Shown here piece by piece: positions 12,206 to 20,474 of a DNA stretch of 64,000 bases. Both the position numbers and the translations under genes were made by a program. A model generated the notes under the pieces. That model saw only the letters and a program-made list of their open reading frames with translations. It was not told where the DNA came from and made no database searches. Origin of the DNA: a bacterium (GTDB lineage: Bacteria > Desulfobacterota > Binatia > DP-6). Every line of letters starts with the position of its first letter. The first letter of the stretch is position 1. The DNA is taken from the NCBI GenBank assembly GCA_026129405.1, contig JAHCID010000001.1:1767237-1831236 (forward strand). The letters run 5' to 3'.

Positions 12206-13631
12206 GGCCGCCCGCTACTCCGCGCCCGGGAAGGACGCAAGCCGCGAAGCTCCGCCCCCCGCGCCGACCGCCGCTGCGCGCCGCGACGCCGCGGCGAGCC
12301 TGCTCGGCCTCACGCCGCGCGGTGCGGTGCTCCGGCTCGCGCTGCCGACGACGCTCGTCATGGCCGTCGCCGCCGTCTCCAACGTCTCCTACACGTGGTT
12401 CGTCTCGCGTCTCGGCGTCGACGCCATCGCCGCCGTGTCGCTGGTCTTCCCGATCTCGCTGCTGGCGGTGACGGTGATGGGCGGCGGCATCGGCTCGGGC
12501 TCCGCCGCCGCGGTCGCGCGCGCGCTCGGAGCGGGCCGGCGCGAGTTCGCGGCGGCCTCGGCCGGGCACGCGCTCGTGCTGTCGGTCGTGATCGGGGCGG
12601 CCTTCGGGCTCCTCGTCGTGCCGCTCGCGCCCAAGATCTTCGCGCTCATGGGCGCGCAGGGGCGGGTGCTCGCCGACGCGGTGACGTTCGCGCGCATCGT
12701 CTTCGGCGGCGCCTTCATCACCTTCGTCGGCGGCATGTTCGACAGCGTCCTGCGCGGCGAGGGCAATGCCCGCGTCCCCGCGATCTGGGCGACGACGTCG
12801 CTCGCGCTCCAGATCGTCGTGACGCCGCTCCTCATGTTCGGCGCCGGCCTCGGGCTGCCCGGCGCCGCGCTGGCGATGATCCTCTGCCAGGGCCTCGCGA
12901 CGCTGCCGCGCGCCTGGTTCATGTTCAGCGGCCGCAGCACGGTGCGCCCCGCGCTGCCGCGCCACGTCGGGCTCGCACCGACGCGCGACATCCTGCGCGT
13001 CGGCCTGCCGGCCGCGCTGTCGACCTCGATCGCCTACCTCGGCACGCTGATCCTGACCGGTGTCGTGGCGCGTCTCGGCGAGCCCCAGCTCGCGGCCTTC
13101 GGCCTCGGCACGCGCCTCGACTTCGTGCTGCTCTCGTTCGCCTTCGGCTTCGGCTCGGCGGTGCTGACCCTGGTCGGGCTCACCGTGGGTGCCGGCCGCC
13201 CGGAGCGCGCCGGGCTCTACGTGCGCGCCGCCGGCGTCTTCACCGTCGCGATCCTCGGCGCCGGCGGCGTCACGCTGGCGCTCTGGCCCCGCCTCTGGCT
13301 CGGGCTCTTCACCCACGACGCGGCGGTGCTCGACGCCGGCGCGGCCTACTTCGCGGTCGTCGGGCCGTCGTATCCCTTCCTCGGCGTCAGCATGGTGCTC
13401 GCCTTCGCCTTCCAGGGGCTCGGCCGCGCCACGGCGCCGATGCTGCTGATGGCGGTGCGGGTGACGCTCGTCCTCGCCGGCGCCGTCGTCGTCACGCGCG
13501 GCCTCGGGATGGGGGCGCCGGCGGTGTTCGTCGTGATCGCGGCGGGCAACGTGCTGTCGTCGGTCCTGCTGCTCGCGCTGTGGCGCCGGCGCGGGCCGCA
13601 TACGGGCGCGGCGACGTTGCGCGGCGTCTGA
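12204..13631 (+). CDS. MATE-family multidrug/metabolite efflux transporter
   Basis: A 475-residue inner-membrane protein with about 12 transmembrane segments in two homologous halves of the MatE type. The first half starts at LRLALPTTLVMAVAAVSNVSYTWFV (about residue 45), the second at DILRVGLPAALSTSIAYLG (about 265). Such transporters export cationic drugs or metabolites using a Na+ or H+ gradient. The first 40 residues are a Pro/Ala-rich cytoplasmic tail. The ATG at 12204 is preferred; an in-frame GTG at 12195 would add three residues. It is divergent from the 86-residue/LLM operon with overlapping starts and convergent with the AraC regulator only 10 bases away. The substrate is unknown. 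Confidence 0.9.
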   Translation: MAARYSAPGKDASREAPPPAPTAAARRDAAASLLGLTPRGAVLRLALPTTLVMAVAAVSNVSYTWFVSRLGVDAIAAVSLVFPISLLAVTVMGGGIGSGSAAAVARALGAGRREFAAASAGHALVLSVVIGAAFGLLVVPLAPKIFALMGAQGRVLADAVTFARIVFGGAFITFVGGMFDSVLRGEGNARVPAIWATTSLALQIVVTPLLMFGAGLGLPGAALAMILCQGLATLPRAWFMFSGRSTVRPALPRHVGLAPTRDILRVGLPAALSTSIAYLGTLILTGVVARLGEPQLAAFGLGTRLDFVLLSFAFGFGSAVLTLVGLTVGAGRPERAGLYVRAAGVFTVAILGAGGVTLALWPRLWLGLFTHDAAVLDAGAAYFAVVGPSYPFLGVSMVLAFAFQGLGRATAPMLLMAVRVTLVLAGAVVVTRGLGMGAPAVFVVIAAGNVLSSVLLLALWRRRGPHTGAATLRGV

Positions 13632-13641
13632 TCGCCTGCCC

Positions 13642-14670
13642 CTACGTGCCGGACCGGCGCAGGGCGCGCAGGCGGAAGGCGGCGGGCGTGGTCGACGTCC
13701 AGCGCTGGAAGGCGCGGCGGAACGAGCGCACGTCGGCGAAGCCGAGACGTTGCGCGATCTCCGTGTGCGGCAGGTCGCCGGCCATCAGCACGATCGCCGA
13801 CTCGCGGCGGGTGTCGTCGGCGAGCGCCGCGAAGCCGACGCCCTCCGCCGTCAGGTGCCGCTGGAGCGTGCGCGGGGCGATGCCCAGCGCCCGCGCCGTG
13901 TCGGACAGGGAGACGTTGCCCGTGGGCAGCTTCGCCGCCACCGCCGCGCGGACGCGGGCCGTCCAGCGTGCATCGTCGAGGTCGAGCAGGCGCTGCTCGG
14001 CGTCCGTGACGAGGGCCTGGAAGGCCGGCGGGTTCGCGTAGGCGGATCGGCACGCCAGCACCTCGTTGGCCACGAGAAGGGCGTTGCGCCGCTGCCGGAA
14101 GCGGACCGGGCAGCCGAAGATGCGCCGGTGCTCCGCATCGCCTGCGTCAGGCGCCGGATGCTCCAGCAGGACGGCGCGCGCGCCGAAGGCGTCGCCGGCG
14201 ACGAACCGGCACACGCGGGCGACGAGCGCGAGGTGGAACTCGATCTGGTGGGTCGTCAGCGGCGACGCGGCGTCGGCGCCGAGGACGAGGGCGACGTGAT
14301 CGTCGCGGCGCTCGAGCGACAGCGAGCGCGCAGTGGCGACGAGATCCTGATAGCGCTCGTAGTTCTCGAGCAGCACGCCGAGCGTCGGGCTGCTGAGCGC
14401 CAGGAACGCCAACGAGTCACGCAGCGCCGTGGGCACCGCCTCGGACGCATGCAGCCCGAGATGCGGATCGCCCGTGTCGGCCGCGGCGGCGTGCCAGAGG
14501 CTGGTCGCCAGCTGCCAGGGCACGCGTCCGTCGCCGCCCCGGACGACGCGCGACGGGGGGCCGTGCAGCGCGAGCCATCCGTGCGCGTCGAAGCCGAGGC
14601 TCGTCAGCGCATCGGCGACGGTCAGGATCCAGGACGCCGCGATGGTCGGGCGTCGGGATCCGCCGGGCAT
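13642..14670 (-). CDS. AraC-family transcriptional regulator with N-terminal AraC-type (Arabinose_bd) ligand domain
   Basis: A 342-residue regulator. Residues about 20-215 match the Arabinose_bd ligand-sensing domain of OruR/ArgR-type AraC proteins: a helical start (WILTVADALTSLGFDAHGWLALHG), DPHLGLHASEAVPTALRD, LALSSPTLGVLLENYERYQDLV, and AVLLEHPAPDA...FGCPVRF. The C-terminal 100 residues are the double helix-turn-helix DNA-binding domain, with VSLSDTARALGIAPRTLQRHL as the first HTH and HTEIAQRLGFADVRSFRRAF as the second. It acts as a cytoplasmic activator or repressor. Neighbouring targets are unclear: it is convergent with the MATE gene and shares its strand with the MopE operon downstream, with no obvious shared promoter. 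Confidence 0.92.
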   Translation of the reverse strand: MPGGSRRPTIAASWILTVADALTSLGFDAHGWLALHGPPSRVVRGGDGRVPWQLATSLWHAAAADTGDPHLGLHASEAVPTALRDSLAFLALSSPTLGVLLENYERYQDLVATARSLSLERRDDHVALVLGADAASPLTTHQIEFHLALVARVCRFVAGDAFGARAVLLEHPAPDAGDAEHRRIFGCPVRFRQRRNALLVANEVLACRSAYANPPAFQALVTDAEQRLLDLDDARWTARVRAAVAAKLPTGNVSLSDTARALGIAPRTLQRHLTAEGVGFAALADDTRRESAIVLMAGDLPHTEIAQRLGFADVRSFRRAFQRWTSTTPAAFRLRALRRSGT

Positions 14671-14734
14671 CGCGGGTCCCTTAGCGGGACCGCGGTAGGC
14701 CGTACAAGCTCGGCACGCCTACGGCTCGGCACGG

Positions 14735-16021
14735 CTACGGGTGGCACGCGCCGCCGACGCACGTCTGGCCCGGGCCGCAGACCGCGTCCTCGTCGATCAG
14801 GCCGTCGGCGTCGTTGTCGATGCCGTCGCAGCCGTCGGGCGACTCGTAGCAGAGCCACTGGGCCGGATTCTGTGCCTGCGCCGCGGTGGTGCAGGGCAGC
14901 AGCGCCGGGTTGCCCTTCGGGGTGCCGGCGGTGATCGAGGTCGCGAAATTGTTGAGGCAGAGCGTGCGCTGGGTCGCATTGGCCCACGCGCAGCACTGCC
15001 CGAGGGGGCGCTGGTTGGCGAAGTGGCCGAAGCCTTCGTCGGTGCAGCCGTTGCAGTCGTCGTCTAGGTTGTTGCAGGTCTCCCGCTTGATGGCGCCGGT
15101 GACGATGGCCGTCAGCGCCTGGGTGAGCTGCCCTTCGTTGGCGGCGAAGAGCGCGGCGCCCGTGCCGCCGGCGGCGGCGATCTGATCGAGCTGCGCCTGC
15201 GTCCCGCCGGCGAAGTTGATCACCCACGTCTTCACGGCGAAGGCGTTGCCGCCGAGCGTGATGCCGGTCGCGAACAGCTGCTGCGCCGCCGCGACGGCGT
15301 CGGCGAGGGGGTCGCAGTTCTCGTCGCTGTCGGTGACGAGGACGACCTGGACCGGGCGGCAGGCGCGCTCACCGAGCGCGGCCGACGCCAGGGGGGTGGA
15401 GAACGTCGGGGCGCCGCCCGGGAACGTCCATTGGTTGGAGAGGTAGCGGTAGGCGTCGCGCAGCGCGCCGTTGAGCGGCGTGTTGCCGCCGGCGTAGAGC
15501 TCGGTGTTGCCGCTGCACGTGTTGTCGAACCAGGCGAGGAAGCTGGGGGCGTTCTGCGGGTTCGGCGGCGTCAGCAGATTGTCGTCCTGCGCGATCGGGA
15601 CGACGATGTTGGCGCCGGCGCGCGTCGCTCCGCTGCCCGGCCCGCATCCGTTGGCTCCGCCCGGCAGATCGCTCGTGACGCACGTGCCGCACCCGGCGTC
15701 GCAACCCGTCTGCTGCGAGGCGTAGGTGGCGAGGCCGAAGTTGGCGAGACCCGCATAGGCGTTGATCGTGTTGCGGAGCGCGCAGCGCAGATGACCGAGC
15801 CGGGTGTTCGGGTAGCCGCAGGCGTTCGCCGCCGCGACCGCGGTGGTGAGGGACGCGCTCGAGTCGGCGATGACGAGGAAGTACGGCTTCGACGGCTGCG
15901 GCCAGCTCGCCGGGTCCGAAGACAGGCAGGCGGCGGGCTCCTGCGCGTGCGCCGTGCCGACGAGGACGACGGCGGCGACGAGGGCGAACACCGGGGCGAG
16001 CGTCGAGCGAATCGCGAGCAT
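14735..16021 (-). CDS. Secreted VWA-like protein with MopE-type Asp-rich motifs
   Basis: A 428-residue exported protein with a signal peptide (residues 1-26, MLAIRSTLAPVFALVAAVVLVGTAHA) after a GAGGAG ribosome-binding site. Residues about 45-330 form a von Willebrand factor A domain with a DxSxS metal site (ADSSAS), Cys-rich insertions (CDAGCGTCV) and a central strand ending VVLVTDSDENCDP. Two Asp-rich motifs follow: CNNLDDDCNGCTDEG (about 318-332) and CDGIDNDADGLIDED (about 400-415). They are of the type annotated as MopE putative metal-binding motifs, known from methanotroph and myxobacterial surface proteins. It is the second gene of an operon, 26 bases after the FGE-like MopE protein. Probably cell-surface or secreted; the function is unknown. 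Confidence 0.8.
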   Translation of the reverse strand: MLAIRSTLAPVFALVAAVVLVGTAHAQEPAACLSSDPASWPQPSKPYFLVIADSSASLTTAVAAANACGYPNTRLGHLRCALRNTINAYAGLANFGLATYASQQTGCDAGCGTCVTSDLPGGANGCGPGSGATRAGANIVVPIAQDDNLLTPPNPQNAPSFLAWFDNTCSGNTELYAGGNTPLNGALRDAYRYLSNQWTFPGGAPTFSTPLASAALGERACRPVQVVLVTDSDENCDPLADAVAAAQQLFATGITLGGNAFAVKTWVINFAGGTQAQLDQIAAAGGTGAALFAANEGQLTQALTAIVTGAIKRETCNNLDDDCNGCTDEGFGHFANQRPLGQCCAWANATQRTLCLNNFATSITAGTPKGNPALLPCTTAAQAQNPAQWLCYESPDGCDGIDNDADGLIDEDAVCGPGQTCVGGACHP

Positions 16022-16047
16022 GTCCGTGGCTCTCCTCTGGGCGGCGG

Positions 16048-17739
16048 TCACAGCCGCGGATCCTGCGTGAAGCAGCAACGGAACCCGGTGTCGCGGGAGC
16101 CGAAGGTCTGGTCGACGGTGAACGTAGCGAACGTGCAGGTGGCGCCGCCTTCGAGCTGCGTCAGGGCCGAGCCCCCGAGCGCCGTGTAGGTGTTCGGGCC
16201 GGTGGCCTTGGTCAGCTCGCGCAGGTTGCCGGTGACGTCGAAGACCTTGTTCGTCGCCGCGGTGTTGCCGAAAAGCGCCGACCAGTCGGCGTAGCAGCTC
16301 TGGAGCAACGGCGAGCCGCCGGGCAGCACGTCGTCCTGGTTGCCGGCCGTGACGACGTTGGTGTCGAACGCCGCCAGGTTGCAGAACTTGCTGCCGGTCG
16401 CAGGCTGCTGGCAGGACGCCGCCGTGCGCGGGGCATAGCCCCAGGTGCAGGACACGGTCGCGGCGCACGCGGTCTGCGCCTGCGCCGTGGTGCACAGCGC
16501 GCCGCCGGCGGTCGCGCAGGCCTGCTCCGCTTCCGGGCCGGTGACGTTGCTCCAGCCGAGGCGGCCCGGCGCCGACGTCGGCGGCGTCTTGTCGAGCGTC
16601 GAGCCGGCCGGCGTCTGCGCGAGGGTGGTGTAGCCGTTGCCGCGCCCCGGCGACGTCGCCGTGGCCGCCGAGCGGCTCGCCTCGTAGCTGTAGATCCAGA
16701 GCGACGCGCCGATCTGGGTGACGACGGGCTTCACGAAGAACCCGCCGTTCGCGCCCTTGGCGTTGAACGTCTCGTCGACGGCGCCGTCGCAGTCGTTGTC
16801 GATGCCGTCGGCGACCTCGGTGCAGCCGCCGGGCAGCGTGGCGCAGTCGGCGGTCACCGCGGAGCAGACGAGCTCGGTGCCGCTGCACACCTTCGTGCCG
16901 GTGGTGCGGCAGGCGCCGTCGCCGGGAAACCGGTTGTCGTCGCTGTGGCAGACGGCGCCGACGCCCGGCGCGTCGTCGACGACGCCGTTGCAGTCGTTGT
17001 CCACGCCGTCGCAGACCTCCGGCGCCGGCACGCACGGGACGGTGCTCGTCGTCGAGCTGGTGGTGGTCGTCGTCGTGGTCTCGACGGTGGTCGTGGTGCT
17101 CTCGGTGGTGGTGGTCGTGCTCTCGGGGATCGACGTCGTCGTGCTGGTCGTGGCGACGACGCACGACGCCTCCAGCGTCGGCTTCCCGATCTGGAACTGC
17201 GCGGCGCCCTTGTTCTTCACCTGACCGTCGAGGAAGGCGACGCTGTAGGAGTCGCCGCCGCCGAGCTCGAGGAGCAGGCAGGCGTCGGTCCCGGGGTTCG
17301 GCGGCACCACGCCCACGGGTGCGCGCTTGGCGTCGATGCCGACCGCGATCTGGAAGACGCCGGAGCCCGACTTCTTCAGCTGGAGCTTCTTCACCGGGCC
17401 GTTGGCACCCTTGGCGTCGGCGTACTTGAAGCCCTTCGCGGCGTCGCCGATCCAGAACGGCTTGCCGGTCGCCGGGTCGAGGCCGGCGGGAAGGATCCAG
17501 GTCTCGCGTGTCGGCGTGCCGCCGCCGGCGCCGACGGTGAGCGTGGCGCCGTTCGCGAGCGGATCACCCACCAGCGTGTTCGTGCTGCCTTTCTCCTTGG
17601 CGACGCCGGTGATCTTGCGCTTCTCGGGCGTGCTCGGATTCTTCACCTGGAGCTTGCTGCCGAGGATGGTCTGATCGGCGCCGTGCACGGGCGGCACGGC
17701 GACGGCGAGCAGCAGCACGCAGTACGAGAGCAGGCGCAT
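16048..17739 (-). CDS. Secreted modular protein: recurrent beta domain, Thr-rich linker, MopE motifs, FGE/SUMF-like domain
   Basis: A 563-residue exported protein. Residues 1-20 are a signal peptide. Residues about 21-190 are the beta-rich domain shared with the proteins at 7444 and 34918 (SKLQVKNPSTPEKRKI near residue 28). Residues about 193-235 are a Ser/Thr-only linker. MopE-type motifs sit at about 241-253 (CDGVDNDCNGVVDD) and about 305-318 (DGIDNDCDGAVDE), within Cys-rich spacers. Residues about 333-563 look like a divergent formylglycine-generating-enzyme (FGE-sulfatase/SUMF) fold: EQACATAGGALCTTAQ, then DVTGNLREL and DTGFRCC, the usual AxYCxWxGxRLPTEAEW, DMxGNVWEW and GFRCV positions. 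Many such domains are non-catalytic ligand or surface domains. It is the first gene of the operon with the VWA/MopE protein. Confidence 0.8.
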   Translation of the reverse strand: MRLLSYCVLLLAVAVPPVHGADQTILGSKLQVKNPSTPEKRKITGVAKEKGSTNTLVGDPLANGATLTVGAGGGTPTRETWILPAGLDPATGKPFWIGDAAKGFKYADAKGANGPVKKLQLKKSGSGVFQIAVGIDAKRAPVGVVPPNPGTDACLLLELGGGDSYSVAFLDGQVKNKGAAQFQIGKPTLEASCVVATTSTTTSIPESTTTTTESTTTTVETTTTTTTSSTTSTVPCVPAPEVCDGVDNDCNGVVDDAPGVGAVCHSDDNRFPGDGACRTTGTKVCSGTELVCSAVTADCATLPGGCTEVADGIDNDCDGAVDETFNAKGANGGFFVKPVVTQIGASLWIYSYEASRSAATATSPGRGNGYTTLAQTPAGSTLDKTPPTSAPGRLGWSNVTGPEAEQACATAGGALCTTAQAQTACAATVSCTWGYAPRTAASCQQPATGSKFCNLAAFDTNVVTAGNQDDVLPGGSPLLQSCYADWSALFGNTAATNKVFDVTGNLRELTKATGPNTYTALGGSALTQLEGGATCTFATFTVDQTFGSRDTGFRCCFTQDPRL

Positions 17740-17942
17740 AGGATCCCTCCCCGGACGAATCGTCGGGGACTAACATGGCGGGCCGAGGTCGGGCAGGGAC
17801 GCCGCGCGACAAAGTTGGGGACCGCCGACGCCACTCGACCCGGCGGCGCCCCGCGAGGACCGGTCTCCTCGCGCGGGAGATTGAAAGGAGCGGTGTCGAA
17901 GCGGCAAGATGGTGCGAACCTCAACGACGGGAGTCGTATCGC

Positions 17943-19118
17943 ATGCGAACCTGGACTCGGGCTGTCGTGCCGCTGGCGCTGGTCGCCCGGTTGGCGTCGG
18001 TAGCGTCGGCGCAATCGCAGGACCTCCAGAAGCTCGTCGCACCCATCGCGCTCTATCCCGACGCGCTGGTGGCGCAGATCCTCCCCGCGTCGACCCAGCC
18101 GGTTCAGGTGGTGGAGGCGGCGCGCGCGGTGGCGGGCGGACAACGCCCCGACGAGGCGACGGCCGGGCAATGGGACGCGAGCGTCCAGGCGCTGCTGTCG
18201 TATCCGTCGGTCCTCAAGATGATGAACGACAAGATCGGCTGGACGACCCGCCTCGGGGAGGCCGTGGTGCAGGACCAGACCGGCGTCATGTCGGCGATCC
18301 AGGCGGTCCGGCGGCAGGCGCAGGCGGCGGGCAACCTGCAGTCGAACCAGCAGCAGGTCGTGAAGTCGCAGGGCGACGTCATCGTCATCGAGCCGGCGAA
18401 TCCGGCCGTGATCTACGTGCCGCAGTACAACCCCGTCGCCATCCTGGCGCCGCCGCCGGCGTACGCCTACGCGCCGCTGATGACGTTCGGCATCGGCTTC
18501 GCGGCCGGCGCCGCCACCGCGTACGCGTGCGACTGGGGCTACCACGGCGGCTACAGCGTCACGGTGAACAACAACTATCACTACAGCTACAACAACAACT
18601 ACAACGCGAACACGTACTACCACGGCGGCGGGTCGTACACGCGCTACAATCCCCAGACGGGCTCGAGCGGCACCTACCACGCGGGCAGCAACACCTACAC
18701 CGGATACAACGCCCGGACCGGCACCTACGGCGCGTACAATCCGAACACGGGAAAGTACGGAACCTACAACCCGTCGACGAACCAGTACGACAAGGACGGC
18801 CAGAAGGGCACGTGGTCGCCGGGCCAGAACCGCAACACCGAGACGACCGGCAGCGGCAACCTCGGCGGCACCGGCGGCAACGGCTGGGGCGGACGGCACT
18901 CGGGCTGGGGCGGCGACGGCGGCTCGGGCGGCGACGCCTTCCACGGCCTCGGCGGCGGCGGCTTCGGGGCGCAGGAGGCGAGCGGTCGTGGCGCGGGCAG
19001 CAGCGGCGGCCGCGACTTCGGCGGCGGCTTCGGTGGCTTCGACCGCGGCGGCGGCTTCGGCGGGGGCGGGTTCGGCGGCGGCGGCTTCCGGGGCGGCGGC
19101 TTCCGGGGACGGCGATGA
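17943..19118 (+). CDS. DUF3300 family secreted protein, copy 1
   Basis: A 391-residue exported protein (signal peptide to about residue 24, SVASAQ). Residues 30-180 are the DUF3300 domain: VAPIALYPDALVAQILPAST, WDASVQALLSYPSVLKMMNDKIGWT and the strand pair VIVIEPANPAVIYVPQYNPVAI. After a hydrophobic stretch (LMTFGIGFAAGAATAYAC) the C-terminal half is Asn/Tyr-rich then Gly-rich low complexity, ending in GGGFRGRR. DUF3300 proteins are common in proteobacteria and usually precede a DUF2950 gene; their function is not established. Here the stop overlaps the DUF2950 start as ATGA. A paralogue with the same tail style lies at 28690-29883. The start ATG 17943 follows a CGGGAG site. Confidence 0.88.
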   Translation: MRTWTRAVVPLALVARLASVASAQSQDLQKLVAPIALYPDALVAQILPASTQPVQVVEAARAVAGGQRPDEATAGQWDASVQALLSYPSVLKMMNDKIGWTTRLGEAVVQDQTGVMSAIQAVRRQAQAAGNLQSNQQQVVKSQGDVIVIEPANPAVIYVPQYNPVAILAPPPAYAYAPLMTFGIGFAAGAATAYACDWGYHGGYSVTVNNNYHYSYNNNYNANTYYHGGGSYTRYNPQTGSSGTYHAGSNTYTGYNARTGTYGAYNPNTGKYGTYNPSTNQYDKDGQKGTWSPGQNRNTETTGSGNLGGTGGNGWGGRHSGWGGDGGSGGDAFHGLGGGGFGAQEASGRGAGSSGGRDFGGGFGGFDRGGGFGGGGFGGGGFRGGGFRGRR

Positions 19119-20020
19119 GGACGACCGACATGCGAACGCTTCCGATCCTGGCCGCCGTGGTGCTCGTCGCCGGCTGCGCCACCCATGCGCCCTCGGGCGC
19201 GCGCACGGGCGCGCCCCGCTTCTCCACGCCGAAGGCCGCCGTCGACGCGCTCCTCGCGGCATGCGGGACGAACGACGAGGCGAAGGTCGTGGCCGTCTTC
19301 GGCGAGCAGGCGCGGCCCGTCGTCAGCACGGGCGACCCGGTCGCCGACCGCGAGCGCTGCGACAAGCTGCTCGCGGCCGCGAAGGAGTCGCTGCGCCTCG
19401 ACCCGATCGCGCCCGACACGGTCTCGGTCGTGCTCGGCGCCGACGACTGGGCGATGCCGATCCCGCTCGTGAAGGAGGGCAAGGGCTGGCACTTCGACCT
19501 CGCGGCCGGGATGGCGGAGATCCGCCGCCGCCGCATCGGCGCGAACGAGCTCGAAGCGATCGACGCGTGCCGCATCTACGTCGCGGCGCAGGACGAGTAC
19601 GCCAAGCGACGCATCGCCGGCGGCGCCTACGCACAGCGGCTCGCCAGCACGCCGGGAAAGCGCGACGGCCTGTACTGGGCGTCGACGAAGGGCGGCCGGG
19701 ACGCGAGCCCGCTGGCCCCGGTGGTCGCGTCGTTGGCGGACCCGTCGGGGGCATGGCGCGGCTACCGCTTCCGCGTGCTGGCCGCGCAGGGCAGCAGCGC
19801 GCCGGGCGGCGCGCGCAGCTACGTCGCCGGCGGGCGGATGACCCGCGGCTTCGCGCTGGTGGCGTATCCGGCGGTCTACGGCTCGACCGGGATCATGACC
19901 TTCGTCGTCGACGCGGGCGGCCGCGTCTACCAGAAGGACCTCGGCGCGCAGACGGACGCGGTGGCGGCGGCGATGACGGCGTACGATCCCGACCCGACCT
20001 GGACCCCGGCCGGCGGCTGA
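19115..20020 (+). CDS. DUF2950 family lipoprotein, copy 1
   Basis: A 301-residue protein. From the internal Met at 19130 the sequence is a classic lipoprotein signal, MRTLPILAAVVLVAGC, so Cys at the end of VAGC is probably lipidated. The ATG at 19115 overlaps the previous stop (ATGA), so both starts are reasonable. The body matches DUF2950: FSTPKAAVDALLAAC, DDWAMPIPLVKEGKGWHFD, IRRRRIGANELEAIDACR, YVAAQDEYAKRR, then the C-terminal MTRGFALVAYPAVYGSTGIMTFVVDAGGRVYQKDLG. It is co-translated with the DUF3300 protein, which suggests a joint envelope role. The length is full, unlike the shorter copy at 27981. Confidence 0.9.
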   Translation: MRTTDMRTLPILAAVVLVAGCATHAPSGARTGAPRFSTPKAAVDALLAACGTNDEAKVVAVFGEQARPVVSTGDPVADRERCDKLLAAAKESLRLDPIAPDTVSVVLGADDWAMPIPLVKEGKGWHFDLAAGMAEIRRRRIGANELEAIDACRIYVAAQDEYAKRRIAGGAYAQRLASTPGKRDGLYWASTKGGRDASPLAPVVASLADPSGAWRGYRFRVLAAQGSSAPGGARSYVAGGRMTRGFALVAYPAVYGSTGIMTFVVDAGGRVYQKDLGAQTDAVAAAMTAYDPDPTWTPAGG

Positions 20021-20474
20021 GGCAGGCCCGGATCGACGCCATGGCGCGCCGCCGGCGCGCGCAGGCCGCTCGTCGCTTGCGGCGGTCGGTGCGCGCAGCG
20101 GGAGCGGATGGTCGCGGTGTCGGCGGCGCGCTGTCGGTGTCCCACCCGTCGGGCCGACAGGCCTACGCCGTGATGGTGATCGCGGTCGCCGCGCGTGGAG
20201 AACGACGGGTCCTCCGCCGCGAGCATGGCGTTCGTGAGCGATCCATCGCGATCGACACGATCCGCGGCCGGGTGGAGCGCCTCTTCGCCAAGACGCGGAC
20301 CAAGCGGCAGGGCGAGCTGGCGAGAGTGCCGTCGGTGGCGCTGATCGTGGCGCCCGGCGAGCGTGGCCATCGGGCGCGTCGCCTCGGGTGGAGGCAATGC
20401 GGCGATCGCTGCGCGGAGCCGCACCGCCCGCGCCGGACTTGACCGGGCCCGCCGGCACGGCAGACAACGACCGC
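20021..20474. other. 454-base stretch without a convincing gene
   Basis: Between the DUF2950 and amine oxidase genes. A plus-strand frame from the ATG at 20041 runs 132 codons in Arg-rich, low-complexity protein that resembles nothing I know. A minus-strand frame contains a short match to the penicillin-binding-protein transglycosylase motif (AMLAAEDPSF at about 20200-20235) with no matching context. Base composition is slightly less GC-rich than the neighbouring genes. I see no RNA gene. Confidence 0.4.

Noticed and set aside
17041-17160. Short tandem-like repeat DNA
   Set aside because: It is the coding sequence for the Ser/Thr-rich linker of the 563-residue protein.
14735-17164. Single longer gene joining the VWA/MopE protein with upstream sequence
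   Set aside because: The extra N-terminal part is a shadow of the FGE-like gene; an ATG at 16021 with a GAGGAG site and signal peptide gives the real start.
20150-20260. Minus-strand frame with AMLAAEDPSF, like the glycosyltransferase motif of class A penicillin-binding proteins
   Set aside because: The rest of the frame has no matching sequence (no His-Gly-Val-Asp run, no second motif) and the spacing to DRDG is too short; treated as coincidence in GC-rich DNA.
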